Assembly: GCA_017649745.1 (NCBI GenBank)
Contig: JAGCGE010000341.1
Span: 1-32,588, forward strand
Length of the DNA: 32,588 bases
Direction of reading: 5' to 3'
Origin: Clostridiales bacterium
GTDB lineage: Bacteria > Bacillota_A > Clostridia > Saccharofermentanales > Saccharofermentanaceae
A program made the translations under genes and the position numbers. Each line of letters opens with the position of its first letter. Position 1 is the first letter of the stretch. This document shows, in pieces, positions 8,609 to 16,263 of this stretch. The notes under the pieces are model-generated. The model worked only from the letters and a program-made list of their open reading frames with translations, was not told the DNA's origin and did not search any database.

Positions 8609-8637
8609 ATTATTGCATGTTAAAGATTATATGTAAA
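8609..8637 (-). promoter_or_regulatory. SigA-type promoter of the T3-T2 operon
   Basis: On the minus strand: -35 TTTACA at 8637-8632, 17-bp spacer, -10 AATAAT at 8614-8609. The gap to the T4 stop (8670) is only 32 nt and has no hairpin, so read-through from the T4 cassette is likely as well. Confidence 0.7.
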
Positions 8638-8669
8638 CCGATAAAATGCAGGTAAACTTCTACTATTGT

Positions 8670-10382
8670 CTACTTTTGGATATTATTGTATGCATCATCA
8701 ATAATATCATCAAAGTGATCGCTGGCGGTTGGGAATACAGAACGTGTCGCTTCTGTACTCTGTCCCCAAACATTTTTATCAAAGCTTTCTGCAAAGAATT
8801 CATGATCGACAGCAGAACCTAGAGATCTAGGACCAACAATACCTTTATACCAATAATCATAATCTCTCAGACTAGTTTGGATCGTACGCTCATTTGAAAG
8901 ATTAGGATCATCAAGAGGTGTTTCACAATGCCAGTAACCATAACCTCCAAACTTGTTATTGGTTAGTCCTCCTATAACATCTGAATGTGTATTATAATCC
9001 ATCTTGGTTTTCTGATCGAGCGTGACGCCCTTAGGAGCATACGCTTCAGTATAATAAGATTTGCTCTTATCTGATTCGTCCATGACGTAGAGCTTGTATC
9101 CATAGCATTCCCTTAAATAAACATACGCATCCTTTTGATCGGAACTCCAGTTGGACGGGAGATATGATTTGGAATGATCATTTATGACCACTTTATTGAT
9201 AGGACTAATGATTTGTTTGTCTGCAATATTACCGTTTTCAGAACTAATTATATAGTTCATTAATTCTGTTCTTTCCTTATTGCTAAGGGAACTGTATTTG
9301 CTCGCATCCAGGTTATTATTCATCGAGTCTTTGAAATCCTGTATCAATTCATCATGGTATGCGCTTGAAGAGGTTCCAAACGCACAAGTCACGTCATCTA
9401 TACCATGACCAAATTCGTGGAAAAATGCTCCTATTTGTTTAGCGTCCACATATTCTCCACTTGAATTCTTTACGTCATAATCAGTTTTAAGATCAGCATT
9501 TAGACGATTCCAGAAGCCTAATTCTCCATAGTACACACCCTTATCCTCATCATAAGAAGACATACTTATTTCAGGCATATAATACAGGATCAAAGCTCTG
9601 TATTTCGGGTCAGCCGTATATGTTGTGTATTTGATCCTTGTAATATTTAGATTGATAGTAGCGTCATTTTCACTCAATGGTTTTTTGAAAAAATCCTTGA
9701 ATGTTGATTTAGCTGCCGGATCTAATAGCTCGTATACATCTATACCATTATTGAGCGTGTCAAGGTCTACGTCTCTGACATCGCCTGTCGAACCGAAACG
9801 ATAACGGGAGAAATATTCGGAAAGTTTCGTAAGTCTTTCGACATCTTCTGCGGAAAGTTTGTCTTCCTGAAGACTATCTACATAAGTCCTTACGGCATGC
9901 TGATCCAACGCTTCACCATCAACTTCAGTGTCGATCAAAAGCGTCCAAAAAGCTAATGTTCTTTCCTTAGCCTTTGTTTTATCTATACCTGCAGAGACAA
10001 TGTCTTTATGTGTTACGGTATGTCCTTTATATTCATTGACACCTTGCAGCATACTGGTCATCTTTGTTAACGAGCTGTTTGTCTCTATAAAGATCTCTTC
10101 TATCTTGGTTGCCAATTCAAGTACATTGTCAGACGTATCGTCTACTTCTGTATAGAAAGTATTAAGGACTGTTTTCAAGGTATCAAGTTTGCTCTGAATA
10201 TCTTTTATCTGAGTAGCTGAATTGTCGGCGATCTCAACACCTCTTGTCTTATAGAGGTAGTGCTTGGAGTTCACCGTTGTGCTAGAAATAGAACTGGAGT
10301 AACTCGGCTCTCCGACAGAATCATGAGCAGCTGTAATATCACTGTTCATCTGATTAAGATATTCCGTTCCATAATTTCTCAT
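8670..10382 (-). CDS. Effector T4: secreted zinc metalloprotease
   Basis: The 570-residue product starts MRNYGTEY and has the 120-residue module (YxxxD at 77-81; LQGVNEYKG at 112-120, the second Gly replaced by Asn). The middle part has FGSTGDVRDVD near 197-207 and IKYTTYTADPKYR. The zincin has HEFGH at 322-326, DVIGGLTNN at 468-476, His485 and EFFAESF at 528-534. GGGAG precedes the ATG at a good distance, 24 nt after the S3 stop. It is the last gene of a complete S1-S2-S3-effector cassette. The extra length against T1-T3 lies in loops around residues 280-320 and 390-460. Confidence 0.85.
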   Translation of the reverse strand: MRNYGTEYLNQMNSDITAAHDSVGEPSYSSSISSTTVNSKHYLYKTRGVEIADNSATQIKDIQSKLDTLKTVLNTFYTEVDDTSDNVLELATKIEEIFIETNSSLTKMTSMLQGVNEYKGHTVTHKDIVSAGIDKTKAKERTLAFWTLLIDTEVDGEALDQHAVRTYVDSLQEDKLSAEDVERLTKLSEYFSRYRFGSTGDVRDVDLDTLNNGIDVYELLDPAAKSTFKDFFKKPLSENDATINLNITRIKYTTYTADPKYRALILYYMPEISMSSYDEDKGVYYGELGFWNRLNADLKTDYDVKNSSGEYVDAKQIGAFFHEFGHGIDDVTCAFGTSSSAYHDELIQDFKDSMNNNLDASKYSSLSNKERTELMNYIISSENGNIADKQIISPINKVVINDHSKSYLPSNWSSDQKDAYVYLRECYGYKLYVMDESDKSKSYYTEAYAPKGVTLDQKTKMDYNTHSDVIGGLTNNKFGGYGYWHCETPLDDPNLSNERTIQTSLRDYDYWYKGIVGPRSLGSAVDHEFFAESFDKNVWGQSTEATRSVFPTASDHFDDIIDDAYNNIQK

Positions 10383-10406
10383 ACATTTATCTCCCTTATC
10401 CTATCT

Positions 10407-10664
10407 TTAATTTCCGCTCGTGGATTCTTCACACGAATAGATATTGCCTGCTGCCTTTTTAACATAATCACTGGTAGCGGCAAAAAGATCGTCAACATTT
10501 GCGCAATAGTCCTTTAACTCGGTCAGACAATCATTCATCTTATTTATTGCAGAACCTTTTGAACGTGATAGCTTAGGAACATATGCATTCGTTACCTTAG
10601 AATTCTTTATGCCTTCGAAAGCTGCGGCCTGTTTACTAAATTCAAGAAAATTAACATTTAACAT
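10407..10664 (-). CDS. Small accessory protein S3 of the T4 cassette
   Basis: The 85-residue helical protein has the S3 pattern: GSAINKMN, N-D-C-x7-C, DDLFAATSDYV, and the terminal NIYSCEES. Three Cys are placed as in the other complete S3 proteins. It ends 24 nt before effector T4 and starts 6 nt after S2. It is proposed as an export partner of T4 by gene order. Confidence 0.75.
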   Translation of the reverse strand: MLNVNFLEFSKQAAAFEGIKNSKVTNAYVPKLSRSKGSAINKMNDCLTELKDYCANVDDLFAATSDYVKKAAGNIYSCEESTSGN

Positions 10665-10670
10665 GGCTTA

Positions 10671-10985
10671 TCACACTCCTGTAATAGTCTTGGATAACTG
10701 ATCTTCTTTAGTTAAGATCTCGTTATCGATCAGGGTGAACAGACTGTCGATCATCAAATTTACTTCTTCCATCGTCTCAGCCACTGCAGAAACCTCAGTG
10801 ATCAGTGCATTGATCACGCCGTGAGCCGTACTCGTATCATCACTTCCAAAACTCATTGAGCGAAGTGTCTTAAGACCGTCAGTGTATGATGTGAGAGCAT
10901 CAGATGCCTTACTTCCTACGTTAGTCGAGTAGAAAGTTTCATAACCTCTGATTTCACCTTCGGCTAGTTCAGTTATAGCGCTCAT
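10671..10985 (-). CDS. Small accessory protein S2 of the T4 cassette
   Basis: The 104-residue helical protein starts MSAITELAEGE and carries DTSTAHGVIN near residue 50, then a long helix and the end motif KEDQLSKTI. AGGAGG lies 9 nt upstream of this ATG; an ATGAAATGA just before it makes only a two-codon frame. The role is as for the other S2 proteins, inferred from context. Confidence 0.75.
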   Translation of the reverse strand: MSAITELAEGEIRGYETFYSTNVGSKASDALTSYTDGLKTLRSMSFGSDDTSTAHGVINALITEVSAVAETMEEVNLMIDSLFTLIDNEILTKEDQLSKTITGV

Positions 10986-11000
10986 TTCATTTTTCCTCCT

Positions 11001-11294
11001 TTAATATGAACTGCTCAAACAAACCAGGCTCGCGATAAAACTGCTGTAATCATCGTGGTTAGTTGTATCTGAAAGCAGTCCGGACAGATAGTTGTTCATC
11101 TCGGAAACTATTGGTGAACTAGTATCGATTACTGTTAGCGCAGAACTCAGTGTTGAAACATCTGTATCGTAAATGTCCTTGCTGTCTCTTAATGCTGTTA
11201 TCAGATCGTTAAGCTGTTCTTTTTCAAGCCTTATAGCTGCCTCTTCTTCAGGAGTCCTCTCAACAGGTCCTCCATAATACCCTTCGTATGGCAT
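11001..11294 (-). CDS. Small accessory protein S1 of the T4 cassette
   Basis: The 97-residue protein opens MPYEGYYGGPVERTP, a Gly/Pro-rich tail, then a Glu-rich helix. The S1 core YDTDVSTLSSAL and IDTSSPIV follows. The C-terminal YDD block is altered to HDDYSSF, and the end is uncharged (LVCLSSSY). First gene after the promoter at 11473-11501 and a ~170-nt leader. Confidence 0.75.
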   Translation of the reverse strand: MPYEGYYGGPVERTPEEEAAIRLEKEQLNDLITALRDSKDIYDTDVSTLSSALTVIDTSSPIVSEMNNYLSGLLSDTTNHDDYSSFIASLVCLSSSY

Positions 11295-11397
11295 ATCTTT
11301 TCCCTTCCATAAAAAACGAATAACAATATCACCTCAGAAAGCAAGATCTCTGAGCAATACAAAAAAGCCTATTACAAGATAGACTGATCCACCGATG

Positions 11398-11427
11398 TTA
11401 AACGGAAATATAATTTCTCATGTTCAT
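11398..11427 (-). CDS. Possible 9-residue leader peptide, operon T4
   Basis: A GAGAGGATAG site is followed by the short frame MNMRNYISV and TAA, about 40 nt after the predicted transcription start. Placement and the Met-Asn-x-Arg start resemble the leaders of the T1 and T3 operons, although the rest of the DNA is not similar. Confidence 0.3.
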   Translation of the reverse strand: MNMRNYISV

Positions 11428-11472
11428 AATATCTATCCTCTCAAACTATGTATTTTCCTTTATCCGAGAGTT

Positions 11473-11501
11473 ATTATGTCACTTTACGGACAACAAGTAA
11501 A
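11473..11501 (-). promoter_or_regulatory. SigA-type promoter of the T4 cassette
   Basis: On the minus strand: -35 TTTACT at 11501-11496, 17-bp spacer, -10 CATAAT at 11478-11473. Spacer end GTGA before the -10 resembles the GATGA of the 16-kb and 27-kb promoters. Confidence 0.7.
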
Positions 11502-11545
11502 TTAACAGGGTGTAAACAAAGTTAGGCAAAATCTAGTTAAGACCA

Positions 11546-13249
11546 TCAAGGATATGGTATGCCCTTGTCATTGTCAGACATATCATCGTAGATCTTGTCG
11601 ATGATCCCGTCATAGTGATCGCAGGTGCTACTAAACACTTCTCGTGTCTCATTAACGCCATAACCGCAAACATTGTTATTAAAGTATTCCGCGAAGAATT
11701 CACTGCCCAGGACAGGTGATGGGATCGTGTGATAGTACCAGTATTTAGATCCGGTGCTAAGATATCCGACAAGATCGTCAGGACCTTTTATCTTTTTCCT
11801 GTCGTTAGGTATGGAAATTCCAGGGTGATAAGCATAGACTCCTCCGAGCTGATCATTGGTAAGTCCGCCGATGATATCATCCAGAAGTTCATGTTCACGA
11901 TCTGCCTTTATCACATCACCGATAGGTTCTCTCTGTTCAACAGTATAAGCATCAATATTGCTCGGATCTTCGAGATAACAATACTCTTGATAACCATAAT
12001 GAAGCTTCAGAAAATAATATGCAACTTGTTGCTCATCTGTCCAATCGTCAGGAAGATAACGCATGTAATCGTTCCTTCTGTCAGTTATGACATTAGCGTT
12101 CTTATAGCTGACAATGTGGTTCAGGATCTCCTTCCTTTCTTTATCAGAAAGATAATCAAATCCGTTTTCATTGAGCACATTTGTCATATGCGCCTTAAGA
12201 TCGTCAGCAAGAAAGTCTCTGATACCTGATGTCGAATATCCGAAGAGCTTCGTCACATCATTGATACCATGACCGAGTTCGTGGAAAAATGCTCCGAACG
12301 GATGATCCTCAATATATCCGTTCTCATCTCTCCTGTCGTAATCTATATCAAGGCTCAGATACAGCTGATTTAAAGTATCATTGTAACGCGAGTGATCTAC
12401 ATCATAGTCTCCGAGAGACATGTCAGAGAGATATTCGATCATGATGTCCCTGTACTTCGGATCAGCCGTATACATAGCGTATTTGATCCTCATGATATTC
12501 AGGTCTATCGTATCATCGTGCTCCGCAAGAGCATTACTGAAAAATACATCCGTTGCATACTTCGCATAAAGGTTCAGTATCTCGAAAACATCAACACAAT
12601 TCTGAACGTCCTGATAAGCCATATCTCTGATATCACCGGTTTCACCGAATCTGTGGGAAACATAATAGTCGTATATCTTTTTCAAGCGGTTAAAATCCTC
12701 TTCAAGAAGGTCTTCATCATCCATGCCCGTCTCGCGAAGATAAGCGACATATTCTTTGACAGCTTTCTCGTTCAGATGATCATTGTCGATCTCTGTATCA
12801 ATAAGAAGTACCCAGAATTTTGAGGCAGTTTCCTGCTTCTTTTTCTGGTCTAAAACAATGCTGTCGATCATCTTGGAAGTAAGACACTTTTTCGAGTATG
12901 TGCCAACGCCGTTAAGCATGCCTGAAAGTTCTTTCAGAGCGCTGTTAGAATCAGAGATCATGCCCTCTATCATCTTCGTCATCTCAAGTATGCGAGCTGA
13001 TGTCTCATCGACCTCACCATAGAAACCCTCGAGTACGGTCTGAAGTGTATTGAGTTTCTGTCTTACAGACGCGAAAGAACCTGTAGCATTCTGAGCGATC
13101 TGAGCGCTACGATCCTTCATGCCGCGCCTTTTAGAATTGACATAAGTATTACGGATCGGCAGGGAATAATTCGTCCTGTCGACTGATCCATATGCTGCTG
13201 TGATCGATCTTTTAAGATCTTGTAAGTAATCCTCTCCGTAATATCTCAT
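11546..13249 (-). CDS. Effector T5: secreted zinc metalloprotease
   Basis: The start at 13249 (MRYYGEDYLQDL) is chosen over an in-frame GTG at 13267 because it aligns with every paralog. It gives 567 residues. The delivery module has YxxxD at 77-81 and LNGVGTYSK at 112-120 (Lys in place of the last Gly). The middle part has FGETGDIRDM at 201-210 and IKYAMYTADPKYRD. The zincin has HELGH at 323-327, DIIGGLTND at 458-466, His475 and EFFAEYF at 517-523. Note Asp for the second Asn of T-N-N, and Asn for Asp after HELGHGI. It is the last gene of the operon from 16 kb; no terminator follows, so transcription may continue into the T4 cassette. Confidence 0.85.
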   Translation of the reverse strand: MRYYGEDYLQDLKRSITAAYGSVDRTNYSLPIRNTYVNSKRRGMKDRSAQIAQNATGSFASVRQKLNTLQTVLEGFYGEVDETSARILEMTKMIEGMISDSNSALKELSGMLNGVGTYSKKCLTSKMIDSIVLDQKKKQETASKFWVLLIDTEIDNDHLNEKAVKEYVAYLRETGMDDEDLLEEDFNRLKKIYDYYVSHRFGETGDIRDMAYQDVQNCVDVFEILNLYAKYATDVFFSNALAEHDDTIDLNIMRIKYAMYTADPKYRDIMIEYLSDMSLGDYDVDHSRYNDTLNQLYLSLDIDYDRRDENGYIEDHPFGAFFHELGHGINDVTKLFGYSTSGIRDFLADDLKAHMTNVLNENGFDYLSDKERKEILNHIVSYKNANVITDRRNDYMRYLPDDWTDEQQVAYYFLKLHYGYQEYCYLEDPSNIDAYTVEQREPIGDVIKADREHELLDDIIGGLTNDQLGGVYAYHPGISIPNDRKKIKGPDDLVGYLSTGSKYWYYHTIPSPVLGSEFFAEYFNNNVCGYGVNETREVFSSTCDHYDGIIDKIYDDMSDNDKGIPYP

Positions 13250-13267
13250 ATCCCTTTTTCCTGTCAC

Positions 13268-13543
13268 TTAACGGACCGTTGTTCCTTCCTCACAATCATT
13301 AATATTCTTGGAAACTTTATGAAGATAAGCGCTGGTCGCTGCAAACACCTCATTAAGGTATTCACAGTATTGATCATAATTATCCAGGCATTCGTTTAAC
13401 CTATCGATCGCTTGTCCTTCTGATCCGGTGAGACGATCTGTCTTTCCGCTTATTTTCGCTGTGCCCATAAGGCTGTCAAAAGAGCCAAGCTGCTTATCAA
13501 AACCATATTGATTGAAATTAATCTTCTTACTCGTATTTGCCAT
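13268..13543 (-). CDS. Small accessory protein S3 of the T5 cassette
   Basis: The 91-residue helical protein has a Lys/Asn-rich start, then GQAIDRLN, N-E-C-x7-C, NEVFAATSAYLHKV and the terminal NINDCEEG. The three conserved Cys are all present. It ends 18 nt before effector T5, so the pair is probably translated together. Confidence 0.75.
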   Translation of the reverse strand: MANTSKKINFNQYGFDKQLGSFDSLMGTAKISGKTDRLTGSEGQAIDRLNECLDNYDQYCEYLNEVFAATSAYLHKVSKNINDCEEGTTVR

Positions 13544-13549
13544 CTTTTA

Positions 13550-13867
13550 TCAGCCTCCCAGGACAGTCTGTGCCACTTGGGCTTCCTTCTCTAAGATCTC
13601 GTTTTCGATCACCTCGAAAAGACAATCTATCATCAGGTCAACATCTTCCATATTCTTTGCGATCATTTCCATCTTGCACTGAAGAGCATTGATAACTTCG
13701 TGAGCCGTGCTCTCGTCATCTGCACCAAAACCATCAGCGCAGATCGCTTTAAGACCTGAACTATATGCATCAAGCGCATCCTTTGCTTTACTGCCTGTAC
13801 CGCCATAGGAATTCATCTTAGTGAAACCCATGATCTCACTTTCATCTAACTTGGTAATATGGCTCAT
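13550..13867 (-). CDS. Small accessory protein S2 of the T5 cassette
   Basis: The 105-residue helical protein starts MSHITKLDESEI and carries DESTAHEVIN near residues 51-60. The C-terminal helix ends KEAQVAQTV. An AGGAGG site stands before the start. It lies between S1 (12-nt gap) and S3 (6-nt gap). Confidence 0.75.
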   Translation of the reverse strand: MSHITKLDESEIMGFTKMNSYGGTGSKAKDALDAYSSGLKAICADGFGADDESTAHEVINALQCKMEMIAKNMEDVDLMIDCLFEVIENEILEKEAQVAQTVLGG

Positions 13868-13879
13868 GTTATCCTCCTC

Positions 13880-14200
13880 TTAGGCATAGGTGATCGCGTT
13901 GTTGATATTCTTGATCATGTTGCCGTAATATTCGTCATATGGCATAGCTGCTAAAGCGTCAGAGATCCTCTCTGTTGCATTGACTATGATAGGTGATGAA
14001 TCATCGATAAATGACAGTGATGAATTGAATGTCGAAACATCATTATCATATGTGTCTCTGCTTTCGATCACTGCATTCAGCAAAGCCTCAAGCTGTGCTA
14101 TATCATTTCTTCGCTCCGCCTCTCTTGCAAGAGCTTCCTCATCCTCAGGATCAGGTGTTCTAGGTTGTACCACATAAGGTGGTCTTTTTCCGTATGGCAT
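13880..14200 (-). CDS. Small accessory protein S1 of the T5 cassette
   Basis: The 106-residue protein has a Pro-rich opening (MPYGKRPPYVVQP), an acidic/basic helix, then YDNDVSTFNSSL, IDDSSPIIV and MPYDEYYGNMI. It sits 15 nt after the stop of effector T6, so this cassette is embedded in an operon that opens with a trio-less effector. Confidence 0.75.
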   Translation of the reverse strand: MPYGKRPPYVVQPRTPDPEDEEALAREAERRNDIAQLEALLNAVIESRDTYDNDVSTFNSSLSFIDDSSPIIVNATERISDALAAMPYDEYYGNMIKNINNAITYA

Positions 14201-14215
14201 ATTATCTCTCCCTTA

Positions 14216-15934
14216 TTAACTTTCCGATCTGAACTTCTCAGGAACCTTGGAATCATAAAGTTCCTCGATCAGTTTATTAAATGAATCACATGTTCCTCCG
14301 AACACTTCAGCTGTGCGCTCCAGATCAACACCTGCTACTTTGTAGCTGAAAGACTGAGCAAAGAATTCCGATTCAACATTGTCACCAAGCCCTCTGAAGA
14401 TCCCGTCATCATACCAGTAGTAATACTTCTTCAGTTTCTTAACGATATCATCAGCACTGTCGATATCTTTAGTACTGCTGATCGGATCCATGTAGTGACC
14501 GTTTATTCCTGCCAGCTGATTGTTGGTTATCGCTCCGACAGAATCGTCTATTATTATCGTCTCGAAATCACCATTGGTGAGATCGTTTTCGGAATAGTGT
14601 ATTACGTCGAAGCTTGCGAATCCGTCATAACCCAGGTACTCGTATTCGCGATATCCGTAGTATTTTCGAAGATAATCAAAGGCTTCCTTCTGTGTATCAT
14701 TCCAATCCTTAGGGAAGAAGTAGTCTTCACTTTTTCCTTCAGGAGGAACTACATTTATGTTCTCTTTACTGATGATAAAATTGAAAAGTTCTTTCTTATC
14801 CTTTTTATCCAGTGAGTAACCTGCTTCTTTAAGTACGCTCGTCATATGAGACTTAAGATCAGATATCATACCGTCATGCAAAACATCAGAAGACTTCGAC
14901 ATCTTTCCCTTATCGGTCACATCATCAATGCCGTGTCCCATCTCATGGAAAAAATTAATGCACGGATAATCGAAAACGTATTTTCCGTCAGTAAATTTCA
15001 TGCGCTGACTGACCGTAAGATCAAGACACAGCGTATTATCATAAGGCGAAAAATGCTGTGATCCGTCTTGATATGCGCAATCCGTGATCTTGATGCTAGG
15101 CATGTAATAGATAATGAGGTCTCTGTATTTGCTCGGAGCCGTGTAAAGCATGTACTTTATCATAAGAACATTGTCTTCGACCGTCTCGTTATTCTCCGCA
15201 TAGCAGACCTTAAAGAATTTATCGCATCTTTCCTTAGCGATAGGATTCATGAGCTCAAAAGCAGTGATGCAATTCTTCAGACGCTGAACATCCATATCTC
15301 TGATATCGCCTGTCTTACCGAAGCGATCATTCTTGTAGAATTCACAGATCTTCTTTAATCTGAGTTCAGTGTCCTCATTTTCTTCGAACCTGTCCATAGG
15401 TCCACTTGCGATCATGTCCTCATAACTTTCAAGGAATCTCTGTACGGCTTTCTCATTCAGATGACCATTATCGATCTCGACATCGATCAATTCCGTCCAA
15501 AAGAAGCGAGGCTTATTTCTCAAGACCCACTCATCAGGTTCTATATTGGCAATGCGTTCAGATGTTATGCCGTAGCCTTTATAATCTCCGGCACCATTCA
15601 GCAGATCACAAAGTTGAGTCAGCACCTTGCAGTGTTCTCTGATCATGGCCTGAACATTATCTGTCATTCGATAGATCTTAGTGGAGGTATGATCAACATC
15701 TCCGTAAAACTGATTTAATGTATCCTGAAGCAACTGCAATTTATTCTTTACAGAATTAAACTGATAAAAAGCATTCTGTGAAATATTAATGCTCTGATCC
15801 TGAATACCTCTTCTCCTATAATCAACATACGTTCTTCTTATAGGCATAGAGTAATTGCCTGAATCAGTTGATTCGTATGCCGCATTAATAGATCTTGTAA
15901 GACTATTAAGATAGTCTTCTCCGTAATACCTCAT
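14216..15934 (-). CDS. Effector T6: secreted zinc metalloprotease
   Basis: The start at 15934 (MRYYGEDYLNSL, with GAGGAG 8 nt upstream) is preferred to an in-frame ATG 15 nt earlier. It gives 572 residues. The delivery module has YxxxD at 77-81 and LNGAGDYKG at 112-120. The middle part has FGKTGDIRDMD at 205-215 and a divergent YTAPSKYRD. The zincin has HEMGH at 330-334, DSVGAITNN at 464-472, His480 and EFFAQSF at 523-529. It is the first gene after the promoter at 16030-16058 and has no trio of its own upstream. It is followed by the S1-S3/T5 cassette, whose accessory proteins it may share. The C-terminal tail (KVPEKFRSES) is longer and more basic than in the paralogs. Confidence 0.85.
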   Translation of the reverse strand: MRYYGEDYLNSLTRSINAAYESTDSGNYSMPIRRTYVDYRRRGIQDQSINISQNAFYQFNSVKNKLQLLQDTLNQFYGDVDHTSTKIYRMTDNVQAMIREHCKVLTQLCDLLNGAGDYKGYGITSERIANIEPDEWVLRNKPRFFWTELIDVEIDNGHLNEKAVQRFLESYEDMIASGPMDRFEENEDTELRLKKICEFYKNDRFGKTGDIRDMDVQRLKNCITAFELMNPIAKERCDKFFKVCYAENNETVEDNVLMIKYMLYTAPSKYRDLIIYYMPSIKITDCAYQDGSQHFSPYDNTLCLDLTVSQRMKFTDGKYVFDYPCINFFHEMGHGIDDVTDKGKMSKSSDVLHDGMISDLKSHMTSVLKEAGYSLDKKDKKELFNFIISKENINVVPPEGKSEDYFFPKDWNDTQKEAFDYLRKYYGYREYEYLGYDGFASFDVIHYSENDLTNGDFETIIIDDSVGAITNNQLAGINGHYMDPISSTKDIDSADDIVKKLKKYYYWYDDGIFRGLGDNVESEFFAQSFSYKVAGVDLERTAEVFGGTCDSFNKLIEELYDSKVPEKFRSES

Positions 15935-16029
15935 ATTCTGTCTCCTCATTCCGAGAAAACAATATATACTGACGGACTATCCCCTTCCGCAATATATTCG
16001 TATATATCATTTCCCTTAATTCCGTATTG

Positions 16030-16058
16030 ATTATGTCATCTTAAGGGCATCATGTAAA
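16030..16058 (-). promoter_or_regulatory. SigA-type promoter of the T6-T5 operon
   Basis: On the minus strand: -35 TTTACA at 16058-16053, 17-bp spacer, -10 CATAAT at 16035-16030. The spacer ends AAGATGA, exactly as in the promoter at 27166-27194. Confidence 0.75.
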
Positions 16059-16214
16059 TCGTTTCAGAGCCAATTCTCCAAAGTTCGTGAGAAGCGCACT
16101 AAAACGCCTTTTCGATTTGTACAAAATCATAAGAATAAACAGTGAAACGTTTCGAGATAAAATGCGATATATTAAGTAACAAGCCTGATATCAGGCCTTT
16201 TCGAGCATACAAAA

Positions 16215-16234
16215 AGCGCCTCTTGCGGGGCGCT
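16215..16234 (-). terminator. Terminator of the 11-kb operon ending with T7
   Basis: On the minus strand, AGCGCC-CCGCAAGA-GGCGCT is followed by TTTTTG, 30 nt after the T7 stop. The loop contains a GCAA tetraloop possibility. It separates the T8-T7 operon from the T6 promoter. Confidence 0.85.
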
Positions 16235-16263
16235 GTCTGTTGTGTTTTAAGGTAAGATCAATG

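Larger units (their letters stand above)
15935..16263. other. Gene-free intergenic region (329 bp)
   Basis: From low to high coordinate it holds the leader and promoter of the T6 operon (16030-16058), an AT-rich stretch, and a 10-bp palindrome GAAACGTTTC at 16144-16153. Further on are a 14-bp palindrome GCCTGATATCAGGC at 16183-16196 and the terminator of the T8-T7 operon (16215-16234). I see no convincing reading frame in it. Confidence 0.7.

Noticed and set aside
13250..13267. Upstream GTG start for effector T5 (and longer starts for T6, T8 and two S2 genes)
   Set aside because: Every paralog begins at the MR-x-YG or MS-x-IT position with a ribosome site in place. The longer versions break the fixed 120-residue register or overlap the gene before.
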